The notes under the pieces were generated by a model. It was given only the letters and a program-made list of their open reading frames with translations, did not search any database and was not told where the DNA came from. The position numbers were made by a program, and so were the translations under genes. A stretch of DNA of 41,142 nucleotides from an uncultured Actinomycetes bacterium (GTDB lineage Bacteria > Actinomycetota > Actinomycetes > Nanopelagicales > Nanopelagicaceae), in NCBI GenBank assembly GCA_903846075.1, contig CAIMZW010000133.1, positions 1 through 41,142 on the forward strand, read 5' to 3'. Every line of letters starts with the position of its first letter. Position 1 is the first letter of the stretch. This document shows, in pieces, positions 25,237-33,537 of the stretch.

Positions 25237-25565
25237 CTACTCCTCTTGGTACCTCGCTACAGAAAATCCAAAGTGGATGGGGATATTCACGGCGAAGATG
25301 AGGAGAATTGCGGAAAATAGAAGAAGCGTTGATCCCCGTGTTTTATCGAATATAAAAATAAATTCGATAGTTCCAGCAATGATCGCATAAGCCAGCAAAG
25401 ACCATTTCGCTACTGTATAAAAAGTTTTCCAGGCAAAATCCTTTAAGTGGCTGAGGAACCCGATATTAAGAAGAAGAAGGGCGCTCGCAACAAGTGTGAG
25501 AAGAATGGCAGGGCTTTAACAGGCACAATCTGAAAATTAGCTTTTGCAGGTGCTTTCGTTGTCAT
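25237..25565 (-). pseudogene. Small membrane-protein gene with an apparent frameshift
   Basis: On the minus strand a strong AAGGAG precedes an ATG at 25565 that opens MTTKAPAKANFQIVPVK, but this frame stops soon after. A second frame picks up at about 25514 with SPAILLTLVASALLLLNIGF and continues through three to four hydrophobic segments to ARYQEE and a TAG at 25237-25239. Adding one base in the AAA of GTTAAAGCCC (near 25514-25516) would join both into about 109 residues with an ordinary cytoplasmic start and membrane core. It is either a sequencing or assembly indel or a real recent frameshift. No family is recognised. Confidence 0.6.
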
Positions 25566-25671
25566 TTCAGCCACTCTCCTTGGTTGCTAAGACATTATGG
25601 AATTTTCTAATCGCAATAACATCGGATTTGGCTAGTGGCACACTCACAAATCGCGTAAGGCATAAACTTCG

Positions 25672-25687
25672 GAGGGTGAGCACCCTC
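25672..25687. repeat. Inverted repeat at the MFS gene start
   Basis: GAGGGTG (25672-25678), AG, CACCCTC (25681-25687) form a perfect 7-bp inverted repeat covering the likely ribosome-binding site and start of the MFS gene. It could be an operator or a translation-masking hairpin. Confidence 0.4.
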
Positions 25688-26899
25688 TTGCCCAAACGAG
25701 TAATTCAGGCCAGGTGGGCACTTCGGGCAACCTTCTTCTTTATGGGAATGACGGTGGCGGCAACAGCCGCAAGACTTGCCGAAATCAAGTCCCATGTTGG
25801 GGCTTCAAATACTGCCTTCGGTACTAGTTTGATGATTGGCAACTTGGGATCCATGGTTGGAACCATTTATGGCGGTCGTATCGCCCATAGTGTAGGCACT
25901 CGAAAATTGGTTCAAGTCATCATGATTGGAGTTGCTCTCGTTCAAGTTGCCAATGGGTTTATGAATGCCCTCTGGCAGGTTCCGATCGTTGCCTTCTCTG
26001 GCGGTTTTATGTACGCCATGGCAAATGTTGGAGTCAACTCTCAAGGTTCGATGATCGAAGCCAAGAGCGGGCGTTCACTGATGCCTTCTTTCCATGGTTC
26101 TTGGAGCATTGGGGCACTGGTGGGCTCAATAACTGCCGGAGCTGTTGCAAAGGTTTTGACTCCTGAATATCACTTGATCATCAATTCAGTTGTAGCTCTT
26201 TTTGGAGTGTGGGTAGTTTCGAGAGAGTTATTGCCCTTCTCGTCAGACCAAGAAGATATTGCGGCAAACCAAGAGATAAAGCATGAAGAAGCTATTCCTC
26301 AACCAATTAAGAAATTCTTGTACTTGGTCTCCCTCGGCTCTCTCCTTGCCCTGGTTGCAGAAGCCTCGGTTGGTGATTGGAGTTCAATTTTGCTCAAAGA
26401 GGATCTGCACATCGGGATTGGTGTAAATACCTTGGGCTACACCTCTTTCCTCGCAGCTCAAATCATTGGCAGGTTTGCTGTGGGTGGCTTGATTGATAAA
26501 TTCGGCATCCCGCGAATCATTAGGTTTGGCGGCATCATCGGGGGATTGGGATATGCGACAGGTCTGATCGTCTCGCATGTCACTGTCGAACATCACAAGT
26601 TGTTGGCAGTGATTGTTATGTGCATGTCATATGCAGTTTTAGGCGTAGGTGTAGCCCCGATGCCTCCTTCCTATGTCAGCATTTCAGGCAGTATTCCTGG
26701 GCTTCCGACTTCCAGAGCGCTTGCTCGAATGGGAGTGATAAGTGCCTTTGGTTTCTTTGTGGGGCGCGGCGTGGTCTCCGTACTCGCAGGGTGGATAGGA
26801 CTGCCACTAGCTCTGCTCTTTCCAGCCGCTGCGTTAATCGGAAGTGGATTATTAGCAAATACTTTGAGAATCGAGAATATTGGTTCCGAAAAAGCTTAG
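25676..26899 (+). CDS. MFS transporter
   Basis: About 407 residues if started at the GTG at 25676; a TTG at 25688 is also possible, and the frame extends to 25544 without support. The first membrane segment is WALRATFFFMGMTVAATAAR. About twelve membrane segments follow, with the loop motif GGRIAHSVGTRKL after the second segment and GGLIDKFGIPRIIR in the equivalent place of the second half, the two-fold repeat typical of MFS. It resembles the fucose-permease/YbjJ-like branch by layout; the substrate cannot be told from sequence. Confidence 0.82.
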   Translation: MSTLLPKRVIQARWALRATFFFMGMTVAATAARLAEIKSHVGASNTAFGTSLMIGNLGSMVGTIYGGRIAHSVGTRKLVQVIMIGVALVQVANGFMNALWQVPIVAFSGGFMYAMANVGVNSQGSMIEAKSGRSLMPSFHGSWSIGALVGSITAGAVAKVLTPEYHLIINSVVALFGVWVVSRELLPFSSDQEDIAANQEIKHEEAIPQPIKKFLYLVSLGSLLALVAEASVGDWSSILLKEDLHIGIGVNTLGYTSFLAAQIIGRFAVGGLIDKFGIPRIIRFGGIIGGLGYATGLIVSHVTVEHHKLLAVIVMCMSYAVLGVGVAPMPPSYVSISGSIPGLPTSRALARMGVISAFGFFVGRGVVSVLAGWIGLPLALLFPAAALIGSGLLANTLRIENIGSEKA

Positions 26900-26951
26900 T
26901 TTTATGGGAGAATCGCACTCCGTCTAACAGTCCCCGAAAGGCGAAACGTCC

Positions 26952-27221
26952 ATGAAAAAAGTCCTTATCCCTGCATTGCTTCTTGCGGCGCTAATTGCAC
27001 CGACCGTTGCATTTGCTTCATCACCATCACCATCGACTTCACAGAAACCATCTATTGGTGGTTCCGGCGAAAGCGGTTCTGGTCACGAAACCAGCGAAGG
27101 TTCGAAGAATCAGAACGAAAAAGAAAAAGCTAAATACCCGCCAAAAGTTAGGCATCCAAGAAGGCACAAACCGTCCCCTACTCCAACTCCAACTTCTACA
27201 ACTCAGAAGAAAAATTCTTAA
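26952..27221 (+). CDS. Small secreted low-complexity protein
   Basis: 89 residues. Signal peptide MKKVLIPALLLAALIAPTVAFA, then an entirely low-complexity Ser/Gly/Glu/Lys-rich mature part ending in a basic HPRRHKPSPTPTPTSTT stretch. No fold or function can be assigned. It is 52 bases after the MFS gene. Confidence 0.65.
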   Translation: MKKVLIPALLLAALIAPTVAFASSPSPSTSQKPSIGGSGESGSGHETSEGSKNQNEKEKAKYPPKVRHPRRHKPSPTPTPTSTTQKKNS

Positions 27222-27248
27222 GTAGTAACAAGCAGATTGTCGTGGTGC

Positions 27249-27827
27249 ATGATGCAAGGTCAATGGGTTCGATTAGAACCATTAAATCTTGGTCATGCAC
27301 CACAGCTTTTTCGTCATACCGCTAACGACGACGAATTGTGGCGATGGGTCCTCACGAAATTTCCCATTCCGCATAGCGAAGAAGATATGGTTGATATCGT
27401 TTCGAGAATGATTGCCCAACGTGATTTAGGAACTCGTGAGCCTTTTGCTGTTGTAGACCTTCGATCCGGTGAAGTTGTTGGCTGCACATCTTTTTCAGAT
27501 ATCTCGATTGAATTTAAAAATATCGAAGTTGGCTCTACTTTTTACGGTGCAGTTGCAAGGCGAACTGGAATCAACACTGAAACCAAACTGCTGCTCCTTA
27601 CAGAGGCTTTTGAAGTTCGTAATTTTGAACGAGTGCAAATTAAGGCAGATAATCTCAATTCACGTTCGTTACGAGCGATCGAACGCATCGGCGCCAAATA
27701 CGAGGGAACGCTACGAAATCACATGCCGCGACGCGATGGCTCTCGCCGCGACACAATTATGTATTCAGTCATAAGGCCAGAATGGCCGGAAACTAAAGCC
27801 CATCTGACTCGGCTCTTGGACCGCTAA
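27249..27827 (+). CDS. GNAT acetyltransferase, RimJ/RimL type
   Basis: 192 residues from the ATG at 27249 (a second ATG follows directly). WVRLEPLNLGHAPQLF opens the fold; EPFAVVDLRSGEVVGCTSF and IEVGSTFYGAVARRTGINTETKLLLLTEAFE cover the acetyl-CoA-binding strand and helix; NSRSLRAIERIGAKYEGTLR is the conserved C-terminal part of the family. These enzymes transfer an acetyl group from acetyl-CoA to N-termini or small molecules; the acceptor is unknown. Confidence 0.88.
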   Translation: MMQGQWVRLEPLNLGHAPQLFRHTANDDELWRWVLTKFPIPHSEEDMVDIVSRMIAQRDLGTREPFAVVDLRSGEVVGCTSFSDISIEFKNIEVGSTFYGAVARRTGINTETKLLLLTEAFEVRNFERVQIKADNLNSRSLRAIERIGAKYEGTLRNHMPRRDGSRRDTIMYSVIRPEWPETKAHLTRLLDR

Positions 27828-27899
27828 AAAGTCTCTTTGAGTGCTCGAAAGTGCCTGATAAATAGTATCTTTACCCCTTCGTATTAAATGAGGAGAGCA

Positions 27900-29324
27900 A
27901 TGACTAATTCCAGGATCGAACTCAATGGGACAAATGTCATCTCTGAACCAGAGCGCGGCGGCAATCCTCGTTCCCTCTTTTGGCCATGGGCAGCGGCAAA
28001 CGTCTCCTTCTTAGCTCTTTCTTACGGCGCTTTCTTTTTAGGTTTTGGGATCTCCTTTTGGCAGGCAACTTTTGCTGCAATCATCGGAACCGTCGCATCA
28101 TTCTTTTTAGTAGGAATTAGTTCGCTGGCGGGAAAGCGAGCAAGCGCACCGACTATGACTCTTTCTCGGGCTGCGTTTGGGGTGAAAGGCAATGTGGTAC
28201 CTGGATTACTTTCTTACCTGATTTTTGTGGGATGGGAGACGGTACTGGTTTCTTTGGCAACACTTGCGACTGAAACAGTCTTTACTCGATTAGGTCATGT
28301 GGACCATAACCTTTCCCGGATTCTAGGATTTCTTGCCGCTGCAGGTTTAACAGTTTTTGGTGGCGTCTTAGGATTTCAAGTAATTATGAAAATTCAACGA
28401 TGGCTAACTATTTCTACAATTATTTTGACCATCGGGTACATCGCTTTGACTTTTCACAAGATCAACTGGAGTTCTGTTCACGCAATTCATAGCGGTTCAA
28501 TCCAAGGATTTATCGGCGCCTTGATATTCGGTATCACTGGAATTGGATTAGGTTGGGTGAATTCAGCGGCGGATTATTCGCGCTACTTACCGCGAACTGC
28601 ATCCAGTCGCGGTGTTATCGGTTGGACGGTTTTTGGTTCCTCCATCGTTCCCGTGATTCTTGTTATTTATGGTTCTCTTCTGGCAGGAAGTAGCAAAACC
28701 TTGAGTGACAAGATTGCCAACGATCCCATCGGAGCACTGACTACTTTGCTTCCCACCTGGTATCTCATTCCCTTTGCAGTGGTTGCAGTGTTGGGACTTA
28801 TTGGTGGAGCTATTTTGGATCTCTATTCCTCGGGAATTACCTTAGTTTCGATTGGATTGCCAGTCCGTCGCCATGTTGCCGCCTCCATTGATTCGGTCAT
28901 TATGACCATCGGAACTATCTATATTGTTTGGATTGCAAAGAATTTCTTTATTCCTTTCCAAGGTTTTCTCATTACCTTAGGAGTTCCCATCGCTGTCTGG
29001 TCGGCGATTTTCGTTGCTGATGTGATCATGCGAAAGAAGGATTATGCAGAGAGCGAACTCTTTGATCCTCGTGGGAGATATGGCGCTTGGAATTTTAGAT
29101 CCATCGGATTAGTTATTTTTGGTTCCATCGTCGGATGGGGATTCGTCACCAATACCTTTGCATCTTGGCTTTCTTGGCAGGGGTATTTTCTTCATTTCAT
29201 CGGTGGGAAGACCGGTCCCTGGGCTTACTCCAACATTGGAGTCATCGTGGCATTGTTTATTGGCTTCTTTGGACACCTTATTTTGTCAAAGAAGGCAATC
29301 AAGGAGCAGGAAAGCAGACCTTAG
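27900..29324 (+). CDS. NCS1-family nucleobase permease
   Basis: 474 residues from the ATG at 27900, just after AGGAGAGCA; an in-frame ATG at 27888 falls inside the ribosome-binding site. About twelve membrane segments. The family pattern is visible: NPRSLFWPWAAANVSFLALSYGAFFLG in segment 1, PTMTLSRAAFGVKGN, and GLGWVNSAADYSRYLPR in the middle. NCS1 members (CodB type) take up cytosine, purines, allantoin, hydantoins or thiamine with H+ or Na+; the precise ligand is not clear. No catabolic gene for nucleobases lies next to it. Confidence 0.88.
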   Translation: MTNSRIELNGTNVISEPERGGNPRSLFWPWAAANVSFLALSYGAFFLGFGISFWQATFAAIIGTVASFFLVGISSLAGKRASAPTMTLSRAAFGVKGNVVPGLLSYLIFVGWETVLVSLATLATETVFTRLGHVDHNLSRILGFLAAAGLTVFGGVLGFQVIMKIQRWLTISTIILTIGYIALTFHKINWSSVHAIHSGSIQGFIGALIFGITGIGLGWVNSAADYSRYLPRTASSRGVIGWTVFGSSIVPVILVIYGSLLAGSSKTLSDKIANDPIGALTTLLPTWYLIPFAVVAVLGLIGGAILDLYSSGITLVSIGLPVRRHVAASIDSVIMTIGTIYIVWIAKNFFIPFQGFLITLGVPIAVWSAIFVADVIMRKKDYAESELFDPRGRYGAWNFRSIGLVIFGSIVGWGFVTNTFASWLSWQGYFLHFIGGKTGPWAYSNIGVIVALFIGFFGHLILSKKAIKEQESRP

Positions 29325-29379
29325 GGCTACCCCTCAAATATTCACATAAATTCAATATTTTGAGCGTAAAAAAACGTTT

Positions 29380-29395
29380 CGTGACCTATTTCACG
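29380..29395. promoter_or_regulatory. CRP/GlxR- or Rex-like palindrome upstream of cydA
   Basis: CGTGACCTATTTCACG has the GTGA-n6-TCAC layout shared by CRP/GlxR sites (TGTGA-n6-TCACA) and Rex sites. It lies 70-85 bases upstream of the cydA start. cydAB is a known CRP target in mycobacteria, so the position makes sense, but which regulator binds is not decided by the sequence. Confidence 0.5.
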
Positions 29396-29464
29396 CACGA
29401 TTGTGTGGGAAGAGGCTGATTCTTTTGACACTATCTCCCTAGACCTAACAGAGGAGAGTCTTTA

Positions 29465-30853
29465 GTGAACGCATTGGATCTCGCTCGTTGGCAATTTGCC
29501 ATCACGACCGTGTATCACTTTATCTTTGTTCCAATCACTATTGGATCAGGATTTTTGGTAGCTGGTTTGCACACCGCTTGGTATCGCACCAACAATGACA
29601 AGTACCTTCGAGCCACAAAATTCTTTGGAAAATTATTTCTTATTAACTTCGCCATGGGTGTTGTTACCGGAATTGTTCAAGAATTCCAGTTCGGTATGAA
29701 CTGGTCTTCTTACAGCCGTTTCGTTGGTGACATCTTCGGCGCACCACTCGCCATGGAAGGCTTGCTCGCATTCTTCCTTGAGAGCACATTCCTCGGCTTG
29801 TGGATTTTCGGTTGGGATCGCCTTTCTAGAAAAGTCCACGTTGCCACCATTTGGTTGGCTGCGTTTGGAACTCTTTTCTCGGCGTACTTCATTTTGGCTG
29901 CAAATGCCTTTATGCAACATCCAGTCGGATACACATTAAATGCAGGTCGAGGTCGAGCAGAACTCACCAATATTTTTAAAGTGCTCTTCCAAAACACTGC
30001 ACTAGCCGCCTTTTTTCACACCGTTCCTTCTGCCTTCTTAAGCGCTGGCGGTCTATTCGCTGGTGTTGCTGGATGGATGTTGGTACGAGGACGCGATACT
30101 GAAGTGGCAAAGCCAGTTCTCAAAATAGGTCTGGTAACTGTCATCATCGCCTTCTTGATCGTTGCTGTTTCCGGCGATTGGACTTCAAGAATTATGGTCA
30201 AGCAACAGCCAATGAAGATGGCTGCAGCTGAAGCGTTGTACAACACGGAGAGCAGTGCACCTTTCTCACTCTTTACTGTCGGGACTCTTGACGGCTCAAA
30301 GCCGGTATTTCAAATTGGATTGCCAGGCGTTCTCTCCTTCCTCAGTACCGGCAACTTCAAAGGTGTTGTGGAAGGCGTCAATGACCTACAGAAGAGTTAC
30401 GAACAGAAATACGGGCCAGGAAATTACAAGCCAAATATTCCGCTTGCTTATTGGGGTTTCCGATTAATGATTGGTTTCGGTGCACTCGCTGCCCTCTTCG
30501 CCTTCATGACTTTGTGGTGGATGCGAAAAGGACGCAAGATGCCCGAAAATAAATGGTTTGTTCGTGGCTTGATTAGCATGCCAATTCTTCCACTTCTAGG
30601 AATTGCAGCTGGATGGATCTTCACCGAGAGCGCTCGACAACCGTGGATTGTCTTCGGCTTGATGAAGACCTCTGATGGCGTGAGCACCAGCGTTAGTGCT
30701 GGCAGCGTGCTCTTCACGATGATCGTCTTTACGGCACTTTATGGATTCCTCGCTGTCATCGAATTCGGTTTGATGATTCGGGCAATCAAAGTCGGACCAG
30801 AGAAGACTCCAGTAGCTGAAAAATCCGATTCCATGTTAACGATGGCTTACTAA
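29465..30853 (+). CDS. cydA: Cytochrome bd quinol oxidase subunit I
   Basis: 462 residues, GTG start after GAGGAG. Membrane subunit carrying the heme groups. Visible: LARWQFAITTVYHFIFVPITIG with the conserved His near residue 19; FFHTVPSAFLSAGGLF with the second heme His; MVKQQPMKMAAAEALYNTE of the quinol-binding loop; and the RQPWIVFGLMKT motif near the third heme ligand. The short loop fits the common actinobacterial short-Q-loop type. It oxidises quinol and reduces oxygen with high affinity. First gene of the cydABDC cluster. Confidence 0.95.
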   Translation: MNALDLARWQFAITTVYHFIFVPITIGSGFLVAGLHTAWYRTNNDKYLRATKFFGKLFLINFAMGVVTGIVQEFQFGMNWSSYSRFVGDIFGAPLAMEGLLAFFLESTFLGLWIFGWDRLSRKVHVATIWLAAFGTLFSAYFILAANAFMQHPVGYTLNAGRGRAELTNIFKVLFQNTALAAFFHTVPSAFLSAGGLFAGVAGWMLVRGRDTEVAKPVLKIGLVTVIIAFLIVAVSGDWTSRIMVKQQPMKMAAAEALYNTESSAPFSLFTVGTLDGSKPVFQIGLPGVLSFLSTGNFKGVVEGVNDLQKSYEQKYGPGNYKPNIPLAYWGFRLMIGFGALAALFAFMTLWWMRKGRKMPENKWFVRGLISMPILPLLGIAAGWIFTESARQPWIVFGLMKTSDGVSTSVSAGSVLFTMIVFTALYGFLAVIEFGLMIRAIKVGPEKTPVAEKSDSMLTMAY

Positions 30854-30865
30854 GGGGCGATGAAA

Positions 30866-31909
30866 ATGTCACTAAATTCATTTTGGTTTGTTCTCATCGC
30901 TGTTCTTTGGATTGGATATTTCATCCTAGAAGGTTTCGACTTTGGAGTCGGAATCACCTTGAAGTTAGTTGCTAAGGATCAGGCGGAACGTCGAGCAGTA
31001 ATTACAACTCTCGGACCACTGTGGGATGGAAATGAGGTTTGGCTACTTGTGGCCGGTGGCGCTACCTTCGCCGCTTTCCCAGAGTGGTATGCGACGCTCT
31101 TTAGTGGTTTCTATTTACCGCTCTTCCTTATTCTGCTCTCCCTCATCGTTCGCGGTGTGGCCTTTGAATACCGCAGCAAGTACGGCAAGGCTCAATGGCG
31201 TAACCGCTGGGACAATGCGATTGTCATTAGTAGCGCAGTTCCGGCGCTTCTTTGGGGCGTTGCCTTTGCCAATATCGTCCGCGGCGTTCCACTACAAAAG
31301 AGTGGAAAAGGCGTAATTGAATATGTTGGTGGATTCTTTAATCTCCTCAATCCTTATGCCCTACTTGGAGGTTTGGTCACGCTCTTCCTCTTCGCAACAC
31401 ACGGAGCGCTTTTCCTAGGTCTTAAGACTGATGGATCAATTCGCAAGCAAGCTAACGAACTCGCTGGCAAGTTAGGGCTGGTTACGGCAGTACTGGCCGT
31501 CGCTTTTCTTTCCTGGACCACCTTCTCACTTACGTCGAAGACGGATGTTCGGATGCTTTCCTTAGCCGTCGTTGTATTTTGGGTAGGGACCTTGGCCGCT
31601 AACCGAGCCGGTCGCGAGGGCGTAGCATTCTTGACCTCTTCGATTACCTTGGCTCTTGTGGTTATTACGCTCTTTGCGGCCCTCTATCCAAATGTGATGC
31701 CTAGTTCGCTCTCCCCAGCGGACTCGTTGAACATTTTCAACGCCTCGAGCACTCATTACACGCTCAAAGTAATGACCGTAGTTGCAGTTGTCATGACCCC
31801 TATCGTCCTGATCTATCAAGGCTGGACTTATTGGGTATTTAGAAAACGCATCAGTTCTACCCATATCACTTCGCCAGAAGCTGGAGTTTTAGACAAAATA
31901 CACCAGTGA
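30866..31909 (+). CDS. cydB: Cytochrome bd quinol oxidase subunit II
   Basis: 347 residues from the ATG at 30866, which has the better spacing from AAGGGG than the ATG at 30860. Opening FWFVLIAVLWIGYFILEGFDFGVG and the motif GPLWDGNEVWLLVAGGATFAAFPEWYA are diagnostic of CydB. About eight membrane segments. It forms the oxidase with CydA, and its stop overlaps the cydD start (GTGA). Confidence 0.95.
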   Translation: MSLNSFWFVLIAVLWIGYFILEGFDFGVGITLKLVAKDQAERRAVITTLGPLWDGNEVWLLVAGGATFAAFPEWYATLFSGFYLPLFLILLSLIVRGVAFEYRSKYGKAQWRNRWDNAIVISSAVPALLWGVAFANIVRGVPLQKSGKGVIEYVGGFFNLLNPYALLGGLVTLFLFATHGALFLGLKTDGSIRKQANELAGKLGLVTAVLAVAFLSWTTFSLTSKTDVRMLSLAVVVFWVGTLAANRAGREGVAFLTSSITLALVVITLFAALYPNVMPSSLSPADSLNIFNASSTHYTLKVMTVVAVVMTPIVLIYQGWTYWVFRKRISSTHITSPEAGVLDKIHQ

Positions 31910-33537
31910 AACCATTAGATCCGCGGCTACTTCGATACTCTCGCAGTAGCCGCGGATTTCTCTTTGCCGGGGCTTTGCTTGCTCTCCTCTCAGCGATTCT
32001 GGTTATCGGACAGGCAGTAGCAATCTCTTCGCTGGTGACTTCGATTTTCCAAGATAAACGCAACCTGACTAGCAACCACAAACTCATAATTTTCATCCTC
32101 GGAATTTTTCTTCTGAGAGGGTTCATTAATTTTTCGGTTGAGTATCTGGCTTCTCGCTCTAGTTCAAGAATGCGCAATGAACTCCGGGCGGTGCTATTAG
32201 ACAAAGTACTTGGTGGGCAAGCGCAAGAGATTTTTGATGAGGGTCCCGCCACGATTTCCCTCCTTGCAACAAGAGGTATCGACAATCTAGATTCCTATTT
32301 TTCTCGCTTCTTACCGCAACTTTTCATTGCGGCTTCAGTTCCACTCGTTGTTGGGATTGCAATTGCTTCGAAAGATCTAACATCCGGATTCATCATCCTT
32401 GCTACCGTTCCTTTGATCCCCCTCTTTGGAATATTCATTGGTCGCTTTACGGGATCAGCAACTCAAAAACGTTGGCAGACTTTGGCAACTTTGAGTGGCT
32501 ACTTTCTTGATCTCCTGACTGGACTACCAACCTTGAAAGTCTTCGGTCGTTCCAAACATCAAGAAGCAAATCTAGAAAAAATTGGCCTTCAGTATCGAGA
32601 TGAGACGATGAAGGTTCTCAAAATTTCATTTCTTTCGGCGCTGGCTCTCGAAGTTATTGCAACCTTGTCCGTCGCTTTGATTGCGGTCTCTATTGGACTC
32701 CGGCTTGTTGGTGGTTCGTTAACTCTCAAAAGCGGGCTCTTTATCTTGATTTTGGCACCTGAAGTTTATTGGCCGATAAGACAAGTTGCTTCGTATTTTC
32801 ATGCTGCTGCGGAGGGAGTTGAGGCTGCATCCAGGATTTTCACGATTTTGGATAGTGCCACGGAACAGGGAGAGATGGAAATTTCTCAGATAGATGAAAT
32901 TTCATGGAGTGAATTGGTGGTTACTTACCCCAATAGGGCAAATGTAATTGTCCCTGCCGGGCGGATCACAAAGAATCGAGTCAATCTCATTGTTGGGCCA
33001 TCAGGCTCGGGCAAAAGTACACTCCTTGCAATTCTTCTCGGATTCCAAAGGAGTTACCGGGGAGAAATACTCATTACCTCGAGTGGGCATAGCCACAACT
33101 TACGCCGAGTTGAAATTAGCAGCTGGCGAAAGCAACTCTCCTGGCTTTCACAATCGGTCAACTTTCCCAGGGCAAGCGTTCGTGAGATTTTGCTTCAAGG
33201 AGATTGCAATCTCACCGATGATCAATTGAAAGTAGTTCTGACAAAAGTTGAACTTGATCTTGCAGATCTTCCCTTTGGTCTGGATACTAATTTAGGTCGA
33301 ATCAGCGAACAACTTTCTGTCGGTCAAAAACGAAAGATTGCCCTCGCCCGAGCCCTGCTAAAGCCAGCGCAAATCCTTTTGCTCGATGAACCCTCAGCCT
33401 CTGTCGATGACATCGGCGAATTGGGAATATCTCAAGCAATTCAAGATGAAATTGCTAGTGGAAAGTTTGTCGTATTGGTAACTCATCGAATCGGCCTTAT
33501 GGGTGAAGATCCCGTTGTTGTCATGGGTGCCAATTAA
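31906..33537 (+). CDS. cydD: ABC exporter half CydD (bd oxidase assembly)
   Basis: 543 residues, GTG start in a GTGA overlap with cydB. Six membrane segments (about 15-300), then the ATPase domain with Walker A GPSGSGKST, signature LSVGQKRKIALARALL and Walker B ILLLDEPSASVDD. CydDC exports thiols (glutathione or cysteine in E. coli) and is needed to mature cytochrome bd. Its ATPase signature begins LSVGQ in place of LSGGQ. The start of cydC overlaps its stop by one base. Confidence 0.92.
   Translation: MKPLDPRLLRYSRSSRGFLFAGALLALLSAILVIGQAVAISSLVTSIFQDKRNLTSNHKLIIFILGIFLLRGFINFSVEYLASRSSSRMRNELRAVLLDKVLGGQAQEIFDEGPATISLLATRGIDNLDSYFSRFLPQLFIAASVPLVVGIAIASKDLTSGFIILATVPLIPLFGIFIGRFTGSATQKRWQTLATLSGYFLDLLTGLPTLKVFGRSKHQEANLEKIGLQYRDETMKVLKISFLSALALEVIATLSVALIAVSIGLRLVGGSLTLKSGLFILILAPEVYWPIRQVASYFHAAAEGVEAASRIFTILDSATEQGEMEISQIDEISWSELVVTYPNRANVIVPAGRITKNRVNLIVGPSGSGKSTLLAILLGFQRSYRGEILITSSGHSHNLRRVEISSWRKQLSWLSQSVNFPRASVREILLQGDCNLTDDQLKVVLTKVELDLADLPFGLDTNLGRISEQLSVGQKRKIALARALLKPAQILLLDEPSASVDDIGELGISQAIQDEIASGKFVVLVTHRIGLMGEDPVVVMGAN

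Noticed and set aside
25196-25390. Plus-strand open frame after the small secreted protein
   Set aside because: It is antisense to the better-supported frameshifted membrane-protein gene and begins directly after a stop without a ribosome-binding site.
27828-27899. A riboswitch ahead of the NCS1 permease
   Set aside because: The gap is only 72 bases and shows no conserved thiamine or purine aptamer core.
29425-29457. TTGACA at 29425-29430 as the main cydA promoter
   Set aside because: The matching -10 would place the transcript start at or beyond the ribosome-binding site at about 29451, leaving no leader for the GTG start.
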